Of a DNA stretch of 64,000 bases, positions 6,028-15,313 are shown piece by piece (position 1 is the first letter of the stretch; the number at the start of each line of letters is the position of its first letter). The notes below the pieces were generated by a model that worked only from the letters and a program-made list of their open reading frames with translations, ran no database searches and was not told where the DNA came from. Origin of the DNA: Duganella sp. BJB480 (GTDB lineage Bacteria > Pseudomonadota > Gammaproteobacteria > Burkholderiales > Burkholderiaceae_D). The translations under genes and the position numbers were made by a program. The stretch is taken from NCBI GenBank assembly GCA_003416985.1, contig QVIN01000001.1:992001-1056000 (forward strand), in the 5' to 3' direction.

Positions 6028-7947
6028 ATGGATAGCAAGGATAATGGCGTCGATAACGGTGCCGAGCAAAGTGGACGCAGGGGCTTCCTGAGCAAGAGCG
6101 CAGCGCTGGGCCTGGCGGGCGTGACGCTCGGCCTGGTCGCATGCAAGGAAGAGGCCGGCGCGGCCAAGGGCGGCGCGGCCGCTCCGCAGAAGGAAGGCGC
6201 GAGCAAGGAAATCGCCCCCGGCCAGTTGGACGAATACTACGCATTCATCAGCGCCGGCCATGGCGGCGAGGCGCGCGTGCTGGGCCTGCCATCGGGCCGC
6301 ACGCTCAAGCGCATCCCGGTCTTCAACACCGACTGCATGGTCGGCTGGGGCGTGACCAATGAATCGAAGGCGATCATGGGCACCAAGGCCGACGGCACGC
6401 TCAAGTACACCACCGGCGACACCCACCACGTGCACGGCAGCTACAAGGACGGCACCTACGACGGACGCTGGCTGTTCGTCAACGATAAGATCCACTCGCG
6501 CCTGGCGCGCATCCGCATGGACACGATGGAGTGCGACAAGATCGTCGAACTGCCGAACGTGATGGGCTTCCACGGCCTGTTCACCGACAAGTGCGATCCG
6601 GTCGACACCAAGATCAACTACACCACGCGCGTCTTCTGCGGCGGCGAATTCCACATCCCGCTGCCCAACGACGGCCGCGACCTCGACGATCCGACCAAGT
6701 GGGGCACGCTGTTCAGTTGCGTCAACGCCGAGACCATGGAACTGAAGTGGCAGTGCCGCATCGACGGCAACAACGACCTGGTCGCCACCAGCTACGACGG
6801 CAAGCTGGCCGCCTCCAACCAGTACAACACCGAGAACGCCGCCGACCTGAACGGCATGATGGCGGCCGAGCGCGACGCCTGCGTGTTCTTCAACATCGAG
6901 CGCATCGAAGCGCTGGTCAAGGCCGGCAAGTTCACCACCATTGGCGGCTCGAAAGTGCCGGTGGTCGATGGCCGCAAGGCAGCCAACAGCGATCCGAAGA
7001 CCTCCGTGACCTGCTACGTACCGGTCGGCAAGAATCCGCACGGCGTCAACGCCAGCCCGGACGGCAAGTACTTCGTCTGCTCGGGTAAATTGTCGCCGAC
7101 CGCCACCGTGATCGAACTGAAGCGCGTGATGGCCTGGTTCAATGGCGAGCTCAAGGAACCACGCGACGCCGTCGTGGCGGAACCGGAAATCGGCCTGGGC
7201 CCATTGCACACCGCCTTCGACGGCAAGGGCAACGCCTACACCTCGCTGTTCCTGGACAGCCAGTGCGTCAAGTGGAACGTCGACGCCGCCATCGCGCAAT
7301 TCAAGGGCGACAAGACAGCCAAGGTCATCATCGAGAAAATGGACGTGCACTACCAGCCCGGCCACAACTACTCGTCGATGGGCGAGACCAAGGAAGCCGA
7401 CGGCAAATACCTCAACTCGGGCAACAAGTTCTCCAAGGACCGCTTCCTTCCGGTGGGACCGCTGCATCCTGAAACGGAACAGCTGATCGACATCAGCGGC
7501 GGCAAGATGCACCTGGTGGCCGATCACACGGCTTACTCCGAACCGCACGACGGCATCATCGTGCGCCGCGACATCGTCAAGACGCGCCAGATCTACAACA
7601 TGGACGACTTCCCGAACGCGGTCAAGCCGGAGAACGCCGGTATCGAACGCCATGGCAACAAGGTCCATGTGCGCCTGATGTCGCAAGCGCCGGCGTACAG
7701 CATGCCCATCATCAAGGTGAAGAAGGGCGACGAAGTCACGCTGACCCTGACCAACCACGACAAGGTGGAAGACTTGACGCACGGCTGCGCGCTGCCGACC
7801 TATAACATCAACTTCATCGTCAATCCGCAAGAGACGAAGTCGGTGACGTTCAAGGCCGACCATGCCGGCGCCTTCTGGCTGTACTGCACGCACTTCTGCC
7901 ACGCGCTGCACCTGGAAATGCGCAGCCGCTTCCTGGTAGAAGCCTGA
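6028..7947 (+). CDS. nosZ: Nitrous-oxide reductase NosZ (clade I, Tat-exported)
   Basis: A 639-residue periplasmic multicopper enzyme that reduces N2O to N2. The N-terminus carries a twin-arginine signal (GRRGFLSKSAALGLAG). The seven-bladed propeller domain holds the CuZ histidines, for example in TGDTHHVHGSYKDG and VGKNPHGVNASPDG. The C-terminal cupredoxin domain has the CuA site in WLYCTHFCHALHLEM (C620, C624, H628, M631). Length and the Tat signal place it in the typical (clade I) group. GGAGA precedes the start. It is first in an eight-gene nos cluster and lies behind FNR-like boxes. No defect is visible. Confidence 0.98.
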   Translation: MDSKDNGVDNGAEQSGRRGFLSKSAALGLAGVTLGLVACKEEAGAAKGGAAAPQKEGASKEIAPGQLDEYYAFISAGHGGEARVLGLPSGRTLKRIPVFNTDCMVGWGVTNESKAIMGTKADGTLKYTTGDTHHVHGSYKDGTYDGRWLFVNDKIHSRLARIRMDTMECDKIVELPNVMGFHGLFTDKCDPVDTKINYTTRVFCGGEFHIPLPNDGRDLDDPTKWGTLFSCVNAETMELKWQCRIDGNNDLVATSYDGKLAASNQYNTENAADLNGMMAAERDACVFFNIERIEALVKAGKFTTIGGSKVPVVDGRKAANSDPKTSVTCYVPVGKNPHGVNASPDGKYFVCSGKLSPTATVIELKRVMAWFNGELKEPRDAVVAEPEIGLGPLHTAFDGKGNAYTSLFLDSQCVKWNVDAAIAQFKGDKTAKVIIEKMDVHYQPGHNYSSMGETKEADGKYLNSGNKFSKDRFLPVGPLHPETEQLIDISGGKMHLVADHTAYSEPHDGIIVRRDIVKTRQIYNMDDFPNAVKPENAGIERHGNKVHVRLMSQAPAYSMPIIKVKKGDEVTLTLTNHDKVEDLTHGCALPTYNINFIVNPQETKSVTFKADHAGAFWLYCTHFCHALHLEMRSRFLVEA

Positions 7948-7961
7948 CGGCGGTGAGTGTT

Positions 7962-7993
7962 GCCGCGCCGCGCGCTCCCGCGCGTGGCGCGGC
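7962..7993 (+). other. GC-rich stem-loop between nosZ and nosR
   Basis: GCCGCGCCGCGCG pairs with CGCGC and GGCGCGGC across a 4-nt loop, with a 2-nt bulge, giving 13 base pairs and no T run. It may stabilise the nosZ 3' end or lower downstream expression rather than terminate. Confidence 0.55.
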
Positions 7994-8004
7994 CTCCTGA
8001 GACT

Positions 8005-10194
8005 ATGATACCCAACACATCCATTATTCGTATTTTGCTGGCGTTGCTGGTCGCCTTGCTGTGCGGCGCGCCCGCCGGCGCGGCGGTGTACGACGCCGAA
8101 TTGTCGCAAGGCCTGATGCACGGCCCCGACCTGTGCGCCAACGTGGCCTGCGCCGACGTGATGCCCGAAGCCACGCGCTTCTCGCAACGCACGGGTTCGC
8201 CGCAGTACGTGCAAGCCTTCCGCACCAAGCCCGGCAGCGCTGAGCAGCTGATCGGCTATGTCTTCCTGTCGACCGACGTGGTCGATATTCCCGCCTACTC
8301 CGGCAAACCCGTGGTCACGCTGATCGGCATGGACGTGCACGGCATCATCACCGGCGTGCGCGTGCTCAAGCATTCCGAACCGATCCTGCTGGCCGGCATT
8401 CCCGAGTCCGCGCTGCTCGATTTCATTCATCAATATGTCGGCCGCCGTGGCGACGCCAAGCTGGAAATCGGCCGTGGCGGCGACGGCAGCGCGGGCCTGG
8501 ACGCCATCAGCGGCGCCACCGTCACCGCGATCGCCGAGAACCAGGTGATCTCGCGCAGCGCCTACGAGATCGGCCGCCAGGTCGGCATCTTCACCACCGC
8601 CGCGCGGCCGCCGGCCCGCTTCACGCCCATCGACGAGCGCCTGAACTGGCGCAAGCTGGCCGACGAGGGCGCCGTCACGCACCTGCTGATCCCGGCCTCC
8701 GAGGTGGGCGTCGATCCCGCCGCCGGCCCGTACCTGGACCTGTATTTCGGCTACCTGAACACCCCCAGCATCGGCAACAGCCTGCTGGGCGAGGGCGCCT
8801 ACAAGCGCCTGATGCAGAGCCTGGGGCCGGACGAGCACGCCATCTTCATCATCGGCGAGGGCCAGACCTCGTTCAAGGGCTCGGGCTTCGTGCGCGGCGG
8901 CATCTACGACCGCATCCAGGTGCGCCAGGAGGCGCAGACCTTCACCTTCCGCGACACCGACTACCTGAACCTGTACCACCTGCAACCGGCCGACGTGCCG
9001 GCGTTCACCGAATCGGCGATCTTCATCGTGCGCTCGTCGGGCTTCAACCCGGCCTGGCCGTGGACGCTCGGCGTGCTGGCCAACAAGCGCGACGCGGCCG
9101 GCGTCAAGACCTTCGCCCGCTTCGACCAGCAGTACTGGCTGCCCGCCCGCTATCTCGAAGGCGGCCATCCCGAGGTGGTGGTGGCGCGTCCAGCCTGGCA
9201 GGCGATCTGGCTCGGCCGCGTGCCGCAGATCGTGCTGTTCGTCGCGCTGCTGGCCGTTACCGCCGTGCTGTACGCGATGCGCGACCGCCTGGTGCGCGCC
9301 TCCACCCGCCGCCACAAGCCGTGGATCAGCCGGCCTCGCCTGGTGCTGTGGATGTTCAGCGTCGGCTTCGTCGGCTTCTACCTGAAGGCGCAACCCAGCG
9401 TGACGCAGGTGATGACCTGGGTGCATTCGCTGCTGCACCAGTGGAAGTGGGAGCTGTTCCTGTCCGACCCGTTCATCTTCCTGTTCTGGTGGTTCATGAT
9501 CATCACCGTGCTGGTGTGGGGACGCGGCCTGTTCTGCGGCTGGCTGTGCCCGTTCGGCTCGCTGCAACACCTGGCGCTCAAGCTGGGCAGCGTCATCGGG
9601 CTCAAGCGCTGGCAAGGACTGCTGCCCAAGCGCCTGCATGACCGCCTCAAATGGGTCAAGTATGTGATCTTCTTCGGCTTGCTGGCGGTGTCGCTGTGGT
9701 CGATGGAGACGGCGGAGCGGCTGGCCGAGATCGAACCGTTCAAGACCACCTTCCTGGTCGGCGTGTGGAACCGCACGTGGCCGTTCTGGATCTTCATCGG
9801 CGGCATCGTCGGCGTGTCGATGTTCAGCGAGCGGCCTTATTGCAAGTACCTGTGCCCGCTGGGCGCAGGGCTTGCACTGCCTAGCCGCCTGCGGATGTTC
9901 GGCCTGAAGCGCAAGTCCGAATGCGAGACCTGCCACGCCTGCGCAGCCGGCTGCGGCTCGCACGCGATCGACGCCAAGGGACGCATCGACCAGACCGAAT
10001 GCATGCTGTGCCTGGACTGCATGGTGATGTACTACGACGACCACGCCTGCCCGCCGCTGGTCAAGGAACGCAAGCAGCGCACGGCCAAGGGCCAGGCGCT
10101 GACCCGGATCGGCGCGGACGGTTATTTTGTCTCGCTGGAAAGCCTGCGCGGCAGCTTGCGCGATGTCTCGGCCTCCGGCAAGGAGCAGCCGTGA
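8005..10194 (+). CDS. nosR: NosR, flavinylated electron-donor and regulatory membrane protein
   Basis: A 729-residue membrane protein needed for nosZ expression and for electron supply to NosZ. A signal/anchor is followed by a periplasmic FMN-binding domain with the flavinylation motif ISGAT, where Thr172 would be the attachment site for ApbE/NosX. Several membrane helices come next, with cysteine motifs CGWLCPFGSLQ and CKYLCPLGAG, and then a C-terminal ferredoxin-like part with CETCHACAAGC and CMLCLDCM binding two 4Fe-4S clusters. ATG 8005 is chosen over the GTG at 7957, whose extension would fall inside the stem-loop. The gene overlaps nosD. Confidence 0.96.
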   Translation: MIPNTSIIRILLALLVALLCGAPAGAAVYDAELSQGLMHGPDLCANVACADVMPEATRFSQRTGSPQYVQAFRTKPGSAEQLIGYVFLSTDVVDIPAYSGKPVVTLIGMDVHGIITGVRVLKHSEPILLAGIPESALLDFIHQYVGRRGDAKLEIGRGGDGSAGLDAISGATVTAIAENQVISRSAYEIGRQVGIFTTAARPPARFTPIDERLNWRKLADEGAVTHLLIPASEVGVDPAAGPYLDLYFGYLNTPSIGNSLLGEGAYKRLMQSLGPDEHAIFIIGEGQTSFKGSGFVRGGIYDRIQVRQEAQTFTFRDTDYLNLYHLQPADVPAFTESAIFIVRSSGFNPAWPWTLGVLANKRDAAGVKTFARFDQQYWLPARYLEGGHPEVVVARPAWQAIWLGRVPQIVLFVALLAVTAVLYAMRDRLVRASTRRHKPWISRPRLVLWMFSVGFVGFYLKAQPSVTQVMTWVHSLLHQWKWELFLSDPFIFLFWWFMIITVLVWGRGLFCGWLCPFGSLQHLALKLGSVIGLKRWQGLLPKRLHDRLKWVKYVIFFGLLAVSLWSMETAERLAEIEPFKTTFLVGVWNRTWPFWIFIGGIVGVSMFSERPYCKYLCPLGAGLALPSRLRMFGLKRKSECETCHACAAGCGSHAIDAKGRIDQTECMLCLDCMVMYYDDHACPPLVKERKQRTAKGQALTRIGADGYFVSLESLRGSLRDVSASGKEQP

Positions 10195-11486
10195 ACGGCG
10201 GAGGCAGGCCCCGGCCCAAGCCCGCGTTTGCGCTGGCGGCGATGCTGCTGGCCGCCGGCCTGGCGCTGTGCGCCGGCGCGCAAGCGGCGGTGCTGCGGGT
10301 GCGCGCCGGCGAGTCGATCGCCGCGGCCATCGCGCAGGCCCGTCCGGGCGACACGGTGCGCGTGGAAGCCGGCCGTTACGTCGAGCACCTGCGCATCGAC
10401 AAGCCGCTGACGCTGCAGGGCGAGGGCCACCCGGTCATCAGCGGGGGCGGCAGCGGCGACGTGATCCGCATCAGCGCGCCCGGCGTCACGCTGGCCGGGC
10501 TGGTGGTGCGCGACAGCGGCATCGACCTGACGGCGCAGAACGCGGGCATCTACGTGATGCCGGGCAGCCACCGCCTGACCGTCGCCGATTGCGAGCTGGC
10601 CGCCGACCTGTTCGGCATCTGGCTGGAACGCTCGGACGACGCGCAGTTGCTGCGCAACGTGGTGACCGGCCGCAGCGACCTGCAATCGGCCGCGCGCGGC
10701 AACGGCATCCAGGTGTACGACACGCGCGGCGCGCAGGTCATCGGCAACCAGATCAGCGGCACGCGCGACGGCATCTACGTGGACGTCTCGCGCGACGCGC
10801 TGTTTCGCGGCAACCGTATCCACCACGTGCGCTACGGCACGCACTACATGAACACCAACCACAGCACCTGGGAAGACAACGAGGTCTACCAGAACCGCGC
10901 CGGCCTGGCGCTGATGGAGGTGCGCGACCTGATCGTGCGACACAACATCGCCTGGGGCAACGCCGACCACGGCATCATGCTGCGCACCATCCAGGACTCG
11001 GTCATCGAGGACAACGTGGTGGCCGGCAACGACCGCGGCTTCTTCATCTACGACGCCGAATACAACATCGTGCGCCGCAACCTGGTGATCAACAACCGCA
11101 CCGGCGTGCACCTGTCGGCGGGCTCGTCCAACAACCAGGTCGACAACAACGACTTCATCGGCAACGAGGAGCAGGTGCGCTTCGTGGCCGCGCAGGACGT
11201 GCAATGGGGCCGCACGGCCGGCAACTACTGGAGCAACTACGGCGGCTGGGACCAGAACGCCGACGGCATCGGCGACCTGCCGTACGAGGCCAATGACGTG
11301 GTCGACCGCCTCGGCTGGCAGTACCCGCTGATGAAACTGCTCAGCGCCAGCCCCGCGCTGCAGACGCTGCGTTTCGTCGCGCGCCAGTTCCCGCTGCTGC
11401 GGGCGCCGAGCGTGGTCGACAAGCATCCGCGCATGCGGCCCGCCTCCCTTGATTGGAAAAAATGGCATGACATCTACCCACGTTGA
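10191..11486 (+). CDS. nosD: NosD, periplasmic copper-site maturation protein
   Basis: A 431-residue protein starting at GTG 10191, which overlaps the nosR stop and has AAGGAG 5 bases upstream. A signal peptide (FALAAMLLAAGLALCAGAQA) precedes a right-handed parallel beta-helix of repeated turns (GIYVMPGSH, GIWLERSDD, GIQVYDTRG, GIYVDVSRD, GIMLRTIQD) typical of NosD/carbohydrate-binding-like folds. With the NosFY ABC transporter it is required to build the CuZ site of NosZ. The long in-frame extension upstream of 10191 is inside nosR and is not coding for NosD. Confidence 0.95.
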   Translation: MNGGGRPRPKPAFALAAMLLAAGLALCAGAQAAVLRVRAGESIAAAIAQARPGDTVRVEAGRYVEHLRIDKPLTLQGEGHPVISGGGSGDVIRISAPGVTLAGLVVRDSGIDLTAQNAGIYVMPGSHRLTVADCELAADLFGIWLERSDDAQLLRNVVTGRSDLQSAARGNGIQVYDTRGAQVIGNQISGTRDGIYVDVSRDALFRGNRIHHVRYGTHYMNTNHSTWEDNEVYQNRAGLALMEVRDLIVRHNIAWGNADHGIMLRTIQDSVIEDNVVAGNDRGFFIYDAEYNIVRRNLVINNRTGVHLSAGSSNNQVDNNDFIGNEEQVRFVAAQDVQWGRTAGNYWSNYGGWDQNADGIGDLPYEANDVVDRLGWQYPLMKLLSASPALQTLRFVARQFPLLRAPSVVDKHPRMRPASLDWKKWHDIYPR

Positions 11487-12423
11487 ACCCGCCGGCACCG
11501 CCGTGTCGCTGGCCGGCGTCGGACAGCGCTTCGGCGCGGTGACGGCGCTGCATGACGTAACGCTCGACATCGCGCGCGGCGAAATGTTCGGCCTGATCGG
11601 CCACAACGGCGCCGGCAAGAGCACCTTGTTCAAGCTGATGCTGGGGCTGATCACGCCCAGCAGCGGCACGCTGCACGTGCTCGGCCAGCCCACCGGCGCG
11701 CCGGCGTTTCGCCAGGCGCGGCGCCGCATCGGCTACCTGCCTGAGAACTTCGTCACGTACGACAACCTCAGCGGCAGGGAAGTGCTGCACCTGTTCGCCG
11801 ACCTGAAGCGGGTGGCGCGCGCCGCCTGCCCGGCGCTGCTGGAACAGGTCGGCCTGTCCGGCGCGGCCGACCGCCCGGTGCACGGCTATTCGAAAGGCAT
11901 GCGGCAACGCTTGGGGCTGGCGCAAGCGCTGCTCGGCGAGCCGGACCTGATCTTCCTCGACGAGCCGACCAACGGCCTCGACCCGCAGGGCATCGCCGAC
12001 TTCTACGCCATCCTGCGCGCGGTGCGGGCGCGCGGCGCCACCATCGTCATCACCTCGCACATCCTGGCCGAGATCCAGGACCGGGTGGACCGGCTGGTGA
12101 TCATGCACGGCGGCCGCATCGCGGCCCAGGGCACGCTGGCCCAGCTGCGCAGCGGCATGGCGCTGCGGCTGGGCGTGGTGGCGACCGTGGCCGAAGCGGA
12201 CCAGACGGCGGCCGTGGCCGCCCTGGCCGCGCTGCCGGGTGACGCGTCCGGCGCGCCGACGCTGGAGCGCGAAGGCACGCGCTTCGACGTGCGCTGCGCC
12301 GCCGCCGACAAGCTGGCGGTGTTGGCCGCGCTGCTGCCGCACGCGAGCGACATCGCGCTGCACGAGCCCACGCTGGAACAGGTCTTCCTCGGTTATGGAG
12401 GTGCGTATGCCAGCTCCCATTGA
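11467..12423 (+). CDS. nosF: NosF, ABC transporter ATP-binding subunit
   Basis: A 318-residue ATPase with Walker A GHNGAGKST, signature YSKGMRQRL, Walker B LIFLDEPTNGLDPQG and switch histidine in VITSH. It works with NosY (membrane) and NosD in copper-site assembly of NosZ. The start at 11467 overlaps the nosD end by 20 bases. The C-terminal extension after the nucleotide-binding domain is usual for NosF. Confidence 0.95.
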   Translation: MTSTHVEPAGTAVSLAGVGQRFGAVTALHDVTLDIARGEMFGLIGHNGAGKSTLFKLMLGLITPSSGTLHVLGQPTGAPAFRQARRRIGYLPENFVTYDNLSGREVLHLFADLKRVARAACPALLEQVGLSGAADRPVHGYSKGMRQRLGLAQALLGEPDLIFLDEPTNGLDPQGIADFYAILRAVRARGATIVITSHILAEIQDRVDRLVIMHGGRIAAQGTLAQLRSGMALRLGVVATVAEADQTAAVAALAALPGDASGAPTLEREGTRFDVRCAAADKLAVLAALLPHASDIALHEPTLEQVFLGYGGAYASSH

Positions 12424-13231
12424 ATGGCGCCAGGTGTGGATCATCGCCGCCAAGGAATGGCGCGACCGCCTGCGCAACCGCTGGGTGCTGGCGGTGGCGG
12501 CGGTGTTCGCCGTGTTCGCGCTGGCGATCGCCTACTTCGGCGCGGTGCAGCAAGGACAAGTCGGCTTCCACGGCGTCGACGCCACCATCGCCAGCCTGGC
12601 CAGCCTGGTCATCTACCTGGTGCCGCTGATCGCGCTGCTGCTGGGCTACGACGCCATCGTCGGCGAACGCGAGCGCGGGGCGCTGGAGCTGCTGCTGTCG
12701 ATGCCGATCAGCCGGCTCGAAGTCCTGTGCGGCAAATACCTCGGCCTGGCGGCTGCATTGACCACCGCCACCGCGCTCGGCTTCGGCGTCGGCCTGCTGC
12801 CGTTGTCGTCCGAGCTGACGGTGGGCGAGGGCGAACGCTACGCGCTGTTCGTCGCCAGCGCGGTGTTGATGGGGATGGCGTTCCTGAGCATCGCCGTGCT
12901 GGTATCCGTGATCGCCCGCGACCGCGTGCGCGCCAGCGGCGCCGCGCTGGCCTTGTGGTTCTTCTTTGTTCTGGTGTTCGACTTGCTGCTGATGGGCGCC
13001 CTGGTCCTGAGCCAGGGCGGCCTGAGTAGTGGCGCCTTCGCCGCGCTGCTGATGCTCAACCCGGCCGACGTGTTCCGGCTGTTGAACGTGTTCAGCTCGG
13101 ACCAGGCGCAGGGCATGTACGGCCTGGCCACCGTCATGCCGCCGGCCTGGACCCAGCCGGCGGTGCTGCTGGCGGTGATGCTGGGCTGGATCGTCGTGCC
13201 GTTTTATTTTGCTCACAGGAGATTTCGATGA
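12407..13231 (+). CDS. nosY: NosY, ABC transporter permease
   Basis: A 274-residue ABC-2-type permease with about six membrane segments. A cytoplasmic N-terminal stretch (WIIAAKEWRDRLRNRWV) is followed by helices such as WVLAVAAVFAVFALAIAYF, LVIYLVPLIALLLGY and ALWFFFVLVFDLLLMGA. GGAGG lies 5 bases before the ATG, inside the end of nosF (17-base overlap). It partners NosF and NosD. Confidence 0.94.
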   Translation: MPAPIEWRQVWIIAAKEWRDRLRNRWVLAVAAVFAVFALAIAYFGAVQQGQVGFHGVDATIASLASLVIYLVPLIALLLGYDAIVGERERGALELLLSMPISRLEVLCGKYLGLAAALTTATALGFGVGLLPLSSELTVGEGERYALFVASAVLMGMAFLSIAVLVSVIARDRVRASGAALALWFFFVLVFDLLLMGALVLSQGGLSSGAFAALLMLNPADVFRLLNVFSSDQAQGMYGLATVMPPAWTQPAVLLAVMLGWIVVPFYFAHRRFR

Positions 13232-13746
13232 AGCTTACCTATCGCCCGCGCTGGCGTTCCTGGCTGGTTGTCGCCGCGCTTGCAGGATGCGGCCAGATCG
13301 CCCCCTTGCCGCAGGCCCAGGAACCGAGCGCCGACACCGCTTGCGCGCTGGATGGCATGTTGTTGCAGGACTATGCCGGCGCCAAGGGCCAGATCCGCTA
13401 TGCCGATGGCAAGACCGACTATTTTTGCGATGTGATGGAACTGCTGGGCGCGATGCTGGCGCCCGAGCAGCATCGCAGCGCCAACGCGCAGTACGTGCAG
13501 GACATGGGCGCGGCCGACTGGCAGCACCCGCAAGGCAACTGGATCGCCGCGCGCGACGCGGTGTATGTGGTCGGCAGCCGCGCCCGTGGCTCGATGGGCC
13601 CGACCATCGTGCCGTTCGCCCGGCAGACCGATGCCGCCTCGTTCGCCAAGCGCGACGGCGGCCAGGTGCTGCGCTTCGCCGATATCCGCGCGTCGATGCT
13701 GAGTGCGGCCCGCACGGCCGCCGCGCACGCAGACATGGCGCATTGA
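13228..13746 (+). CDS. nosL: NosL, copper chaperone lipoprotein
   Basis: A 172-residue lipoprotein with lipobox LAGC (Cys near residue 22). NosL delivers Cu(I) to the NosZ maturation complex. Family features are the CALDGMLLQDY segment, YADGKTDYFCDVMEL and GSMGPTIVPFA with methionines and cysteines available for Cu(I). Start and nosY stop overlap as ATGA. The histidine-rich end (AAAHADMAH) may add metal affinity. Confidence 0.93.
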   Translation: MKLTYRPRWRSWLVVAALAGCGQIAPLPQAQEPSADTACALDGMLLQDYAGAKGQIRYADGKTDYFCDVMELLGAMLAPEQHRSANAQYVQDMGAADWQHPQGNWIAARDAVYVVGSRARGSMGPTIVPFARQTDAASFAKRDGGQVLRFADIRASMLSAARTAAAHADMAH

Positions 13747-13757
13747 CGGCGCTCCCG

Positions 13758-13780
13758 ATCCGGCCGGTGTCGGCCGGGAT
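13758..13780 (+). other. Stem-loop between nosL and the cytochrome gene
   Basis: ATCCGGCCG pairs with CGGCCGGGAT (one bulged G) around a GTGT loop, followed only by TTTA. It is a weak terminator or an mRNA-stabilising hairpin inside the nos cluster. Confidence 0.4.
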
Positions 13781-13837
13781 TTACGTCAGCGCGGCGAGCC
13801 GCGCTGTTTCAACCACCCGCAACAAAGAGGTTTAAAA

Positions 13838-14170
13838 ATGAAAGCAATCCAACTCTTCGCCGCGCTGCTGATCGGCGGCGCCGCCACCGCCGCCACCGCC
13901 GCAGCCCCGGCCCCGGCCCCGGCCGACAGCGCCAAGGCCGAGAAGATCTACAAGGCGACCTGCATGGCTTGCCACGGCGCGGGCGTGCTCGGCGCGCCCA
14001 AGTTCGGCGACAAGGCGGCCTGGGGACCGCGCGTCGCCAAGGGCAAGCCCGCGCTGTACACCAACGCCCTCAACGGCTTCAAGATGATGCCGCCGCGCGG
14101 TGGCAATCCGGCCTTGAAGGACGACGAGGTCAAGGCCGTGGTCGACTACATGATCGCAAAGAGTAACTAA
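13838..14170 (+). CDS. Small periplasmic cytochrome c (c5 type), nos-associated
   Basis: A 110-residue monohaem cytochrome with a signal peptide (LFAALLIGGAATAATA), haem motif CMACH and a distal Met likely in GFKMMPPRGG. The Ala/Pro-rich linker after the signal and the C-terminal VKAVVDYMIAKSN helix are typical of class I c5-like cytochromes. Its place between nosL and nosX suggests electron transfer to NosZ. The start at 13838 has AAAGAGG upstream; the longer frame from 13703 is not supported. Confidence 0.9.
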   Translation: MKAIQLFAALLIGGAATAATAAAPAPAPADSAKAEKIYKATCMACHGAGVLGAPKFGDKAAWGPRVAKGKPALYTNALNGFKMMPPRGGNPALKDDEVKAVVDYMIAKSN

Positions 14171-14213
14171 CCGGTGGGGCGCCTTCCACGGCGCCCCGTC
14201 ATCGGAGAAAAGC

Positions 14214-15233
14214 ATGTTGTGGAATTTTGTCAGGCGCGCCGCCGTGCTGGCGGCCGCGTTGTGGCTTGCGGCGGGCTGTGCGCGGCAGGAGCAGCGCCAT
14301 GTCACCCAGGGCCATGTGTTCGGCACCACGGTGGAGGTGACGGTCTACGGCGGCACGCGCCAGCACGCCGATGCGGCGGCGGCCAAGGTGCTGTCGGAGT
14401 TCGACCGGCTGCACCGTAAGCTGCACGCGTGGGAGCCGAGCATGCTCACCGGCCTGAACGCGAGCATCGAGCGCGGCGAGCCGTTCAAGGCCGATGAGGA
14501 AATGGTCGGCCTGCTGCAATCGGCGACCAAACTGTCGGCCAGTTCGGACCAGTTGTTCAACCCGGCCATCGGCCATCTGATACGGCTGTGGGGATTCCAG
14601 AGCAGCGACATCTGCGCCCACGCGCCGAGCGCCGAGGAGGTGCGGCGCTGGGTCGACGCGCGGCCCAGCTTGAGCGACCTGCGCTACGACGGCACCACGA
14701 TTTCCAGCGTCAATCCGGCGGTAATGATCGACCTGGGCGGCTACGCCAAGGGCTACGCGCTCGACCGCGCCGCCGCCATCCTGCGCGCCGAGCATGTGGA
14801 GGCGGCGCTGGTCAACATCGGCGGCAATGTGCTGGCGCTGGGACAGCCGGGCGATCGTCCGTGGCAGGTCGGCATCCGCGATCCGCGCGGCACCGGCACG
14901 CTGGCCATGGTCACGCTGCACGACAACGAGGCCATCGGCACCAGCGGCGACTACGAGCGCTACTTCATGAAGGACGGCAAGCGCCGTCCGCACATCATCG
15001 ATCCGCGCACCGGCTATCCGATCGACCTGGTGGCGTCGGTCACCATCATCACCTCGGGCGGCAGCGATGTCGGCCTGCGCTCGGACGGCAATTCCAAGCC
15101 CTTGTTCATCACCGGGCCGGCCGGATGGGAGGCCATGTCGCGCCGCCTCGGCCTGAACGAGGTGATGATGGTCGACACCACGCGGCGCGTGTTGCTGACG
15201 CCGGCGATGCGCAGCCGCATGGAAGGATCTTGA
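14214..15233 (+). CDS. nosX: NosX, ApbE-type FMN transferase
   Basis: A 339-residue lipoprotein (lipobox LAAGC) of the ApbE family, which attaches FMN covalently to threonine in ISGAT-type motifs. Here the evident target is NosR. Family motifs are present: MIDLGGYAKGYALD, NIGGNVLALG and the metal/FAD-binding HIIDPRTGYP. It is the last gene of the nos cluster, 43 bp after the cytochrome, with GGAGAAA before the start. A second ApbE at 25744-26556 sits with its own FMN-binding partner. Confidence 0.93.
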   Translation: MLWNFVRRAAVLAAALWLAAGCARQEQRHVTQGHVFGTTVEVTVYGGTRQHADAAAAKVLSEFDRLHRKLHAWEPSMLTGLNASIERGEPFKADEEMVGLLQSATKLSASSDQLFNPAIGHLIRLWGFQSSDICAHAPSAEEVRRWVDARPSLSDLRYDGTTISSVNPAVMIDLGGYAKGYALDRAAAILRAEHVEAALVNIGGNVLALGQPGDRPWQVGIRDPRGTGTLAMVTLHDNEAIGTSGDYERYFMKDGKRRPHIIDPRTGYPIDLVASVTIITSGGSDVGLRSDGNSKPLFITGPAGWEAMSRRLGLNEVMMVDTTRRVLLTPAMRSRMEGS

Positions 15234-15313
15234 TCGGGCGGCGGCATGAAGGTATTATCGATGAGGCAATAACCGCGCATGACGCGCTGTTTGCCCATCT
15301 TTAGGAGCCCTAC

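Noticed and set aside
5998..10044. A 1348-codon open frame antisense to nosZ and nosR
   Set aside because: Its codons mirror the third-position GC bias of the genes opposite, its composition is His/Val/Gln/Arg-rich without any domain, and the real genes on the plus strand are certain.
9921..10190. Upstream extension of nosD to 9921
   Set aside because: It lies inside the ferredoxin part of nosR and lacks a signal peptide; GTG 10191 has a good ribosome-binding site and signal sequence.
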